A stretch of 6,400 nucleotides of DNA from the NCBI GenBank assembly GCA_035531315.1, contig DATKTD010000303.1:1-6400 (forward strand), given 5' to 3'. The notes beneath the pieces were generated by a model. It was not told the DNA's origin. It saw only the letters and a program-made list of their open reading frames with translations, and made no database searches. Of this stretch, positions 4,961-6,400 are shown one piece after another. Every line of letters begins with the position of its first letter. The first letter of the stretch is position 1. This DNA comes from CAIJMU01 sp035531315. GTDB taxonomy: Bacteria; Spirochaetota; Spirochaetia; Treponematales; Rectinemataceae. The position numbers were made by a program, and so were the translations under genes.

Positions 4961-6400
4961 GGCAGGCTTCCCCCGACGAGACGCTCGAGGTCCGCGACGG
5001 CTTCGGAGAGAGAATAACGCGCCCCGAGGAGGTCGAGCCGGGCTCCGGCCTCCTGCATCGCGGCGGCGTTGTAGTCGGGTCTTCCCATCATGCCGGCGTC
5101 GAGGGAGGCCTTGGCGGAGTGCAGGGCCTCGGCTGCCCAGGCGGCACGGGCGGCCTTCGAGGCGAGGGAGGCCGCCGACCTGCGCGTCGTCGCCACCGCG
5201 TCGCGGATGGCCATCCTGAGCGAGTCCTCGGAGGCTTCGACGCCGATCCGCGCCGCCGAGAGCTCGGCCCGGGCCGCCGCGGTCTTCGCCATCGAGGCCC
5301 CCCCGTCGAAGAGATTCACCTGGGCTTGGAGACCCAGCGAGAGATCCCAGGTCCAGGTGGAATCCATCCATCCGCTCGAGGAAAAGGGAATGGTCTGGCC
5401 CGAGGCGTCGAGACTGGCGAAGGCCGCGAGATTCGGAAGAAGGATCGATGAGCCTCGTTCCAGGTCGAGCTTCCTTGCCGCCTCCGAAAACTGGGCCCTG
5501 GCCTTGCCCCTGTCCGTCGACGAGGCCATGGCCGCCGCCAAGAGTCTGGATTCGTCGAAGGGGGGGAGGCTATCGCGCAAAGCCGAGCTCAGGGCGATCC
5601 TGCCCTCGCCGAGGCCAGCGAGAATGGCTAGGCCGGTCAGCGCGCTCCTCTCCCCCTCCTGCGCGTCCGCGATCCGCGAGTCGAGGTCAGCCACCTGGGC
5701 CTTGGCTTGAAGCACCGCCGCCTTTGTCGTCGTTCCCGCCGCGAATGCCCCCTCGGCGTCCCCTTCGCTAGCCTGCGACAAATCGCGGAGCTCGTCGAGA
5801 ATGACGGCCGAGTCGCGGGCGAGGAGGGCCGCGTCGTAGCTCCGCTTCACCGCGCGCTCGGCATCGAGACAAGCCCCCGACAGGCCGAGGGCGGCAATCT
5901 CCGCTTCGAGCTTCGCGAGCTCGAGCCCCGCGTCGATCTTGCCCCAGGCGAAGATGGGCTGGCTAAGGGTTATGCTTCCCTTGAAATAGCTGTCCTTGGC
6001 GTCGGGGACGATGGACCAGTCGGCGGCCGGAAGCGTCACGGGGTAGTAGGCGAGGGGGCCTGTGTAGCTTGGGCCCGTCGGCGTGCTGGCTGGTACCCAG
6101 AGAGGCAATGTGCCGAGCTCTCCCGCCTTTACCGTCATTCCCTTGGGCGGATTGGCGAGCCAGGCCCCCGAGGCAGAGGCGCTGATCTGCGGCAGCCAGG
6201 CCGAGGCGGCAGCCCAGACCCTTTTCTGCGCGGCTTCGGCCATCGCCTCCGCGGCCCGCACCGAAACCGAGCCAGAGCCCGCCCGTCTCACCGCCTCGTC
6301 GAGGCTCAGGCTGCTTGTCGGAAGACCGTCGCCGATCGCTTCGGCCCTGAGCGCGATCGCGGCGAGGAGAAAAAAGGCCAGGCTGCCTAGGGGCCTTGCG
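4957..6400 (-). CDS. TolC-type outer-membrane efflux channel (5' end just outside window)
   Basis: 480 residues are visible up to the TGA at 4959-4957; the true start lies beyond 6400. The GTG at 6291-6289 is not the start: the frame stays open to the edge and encodes a signal peptide (LAFFLLAAIALRAEA, visible residues 7-21, likely cut after AEA) and then LSLDEAVRRA (31-40), the usual opening helix of outer-membrane factors. No Cys follows the signal, so it is not a lipoprotein of the OprM kind. Two OEP repeats are visible. The first has strand WLPQISASASGAWL (68-81), a long loop, then SYFKGSITLSQPIFAWGKID (137-156) and paired helices to about 265. The second has LLPNLAAFASLD (320-331), LGLQAQVNLFDGG (355-367) and helices to the end, closing with SLDAGMMGRPDYNAA and SEAVADLERLVGG. 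Members form trimeric beta-barrels with periplasmic alpha-tunnels that receive substrate from RND pumps. It is the first gene of the visible operon; its promoter is outside the window. Confidence 0.93.
   Translation of the reverse strand, partial: ARPLGSLAFFLLAAIALRAEAIGDGLPTSSLSLDEAVRRAGSGSVSVRAAEAMAEAAQKRVWAAASAWLPQISASASGAWLANPPKGMTVKAGELGTLPLWVPASTPTGPSYTGPLAYYPVTLPAADWSIVPDAKDSYFKGSITLSQPIFAWGKIDAGLELAKLEAEIAALGLSGACLDAERAVKRSYDAALLARDSAVILDELRDLSQASEGDAEGAFAAGTTTKAAVLQAKAQVADLDSRIADAQEGERSALTGLAILAGLGEGRIALSSALRDSLPPFDESRLLAAAMASSTDRGKARAQFSEAARKLDLERGSSILLPNLAAFASLDASGQTIPFSSSGWMDSTWTWDLSLGLQAQVNLFDGGASMAKTAAARAELSAARIGVEASEDSLRMAIRDAVATTRRSAASLASKAARAAWAAEALHSAKASLDAGMMGRPDYNAAAMQEAGARLDLLGARYSLSEAVADLERLVGGSLP
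4969..4974 (-). promoter_or_regulatory. Likely ribosome binding site of the permease gene
   Basis: GGGGGA on the minus strand, eight bases before the ATG at 4960-4958 and inside the end of the channel gene. It is only a partial match to AGGAGG. Together with the ATGA overlap it decides the permease start against the much longer open frame. Confidence 0.5.

Larger units (their letters stand above)
582..6400 (-). other. Tripartite RND efflux operon: channel, permease, adaptor
   Basis: Three genes in one direction encode all parts of an envelope-spanning pump. The channel stop and permease start share ATGA at 4960-4957; the permease stop and adaptor start share ATGA at 1817-1814. This points to one transcript with coupled translation. 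The order, channel first and adaptor last, is the reverse of the textbook adaptor-permease-channel layout of mexAB-oprM. No regulator gene (TetR, MarR or two-component) is in the window, so control of the pump cannot be judged; any promoter lies beyond 6400. Confidence 0.88.

Noticed and set aside
4961..5371. A 137-residue N-terminal extension of the permease
   Set aside because: The extra residues are Arg/Gly-rich, overlap the channel gene in another frame, and precede the standard RND N-terminus (MSLTELAVKRP). The ATGA overlap marks the true start.

Overview
The window is GC-rich DNA from a Gram-negative-type bacterium. An outer-membrane channel gene is present, and two of the exported proteins carry lipoprotein-type signal peptides. 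All four genes I can support lie on the minus strand. The phylum cannot be fixed from this sequence. A lipid-anchored branched-chain amino acid binding protein, plus a loose lipobox on the efflux adaptor, would fit a GC-rich spirochaete among others, but that is a low-confidence guess.

Read in the direction of transcription (from high to low coordinates), the window holds a complete tripartite RND efflux pump. It starts with a TolC-type outer-membrane factor at 6400-4957, whose first few codons lie beyond the window edge. Next is an inner-membrane RND permease of 1048 residues (4960-1814), then a lipoprotein periplasmic adaptor of 411 residues (1817-582). Both junctions are 4-base ATGA overlaps, so the three genes should be co-transcribed and translationally coupled. 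The permease would use proton import to move a substrate out. The adaptor, probably lipid-anchored in the inner membrane, would join permease to channel, so the substrate leaves the cell in one step. The substrate (drug, detergent, lipid, metabolite) cannot be read from the sequence.

After the adaptor comes a 229-base gap (353-581), visibly richer in A and T than the genes. It contains a weak candidate promoter with an AT-rich upstream element and a GC-rich 8-bp hairpin, both oriented to serve the next gene. That gene (352-1, cut by the window edge) encodes the lipoprotein N-terminal part of a branched-chain amino acid type ABC-transporter binding protein. It has a strong Shine-Dalgarno sequence and is probably a separate transcription unit.

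No RNA genes, mobile elements, CRISPR arrays or long repeats were seen. I did not find a new type of system. The points worth a second look are the gene order and coupling of the pump, a Gly-rich linker in the permease, a long loop in the channel, a substituted residue in the adaptor's channel-contact motif, and the leader hairpin.
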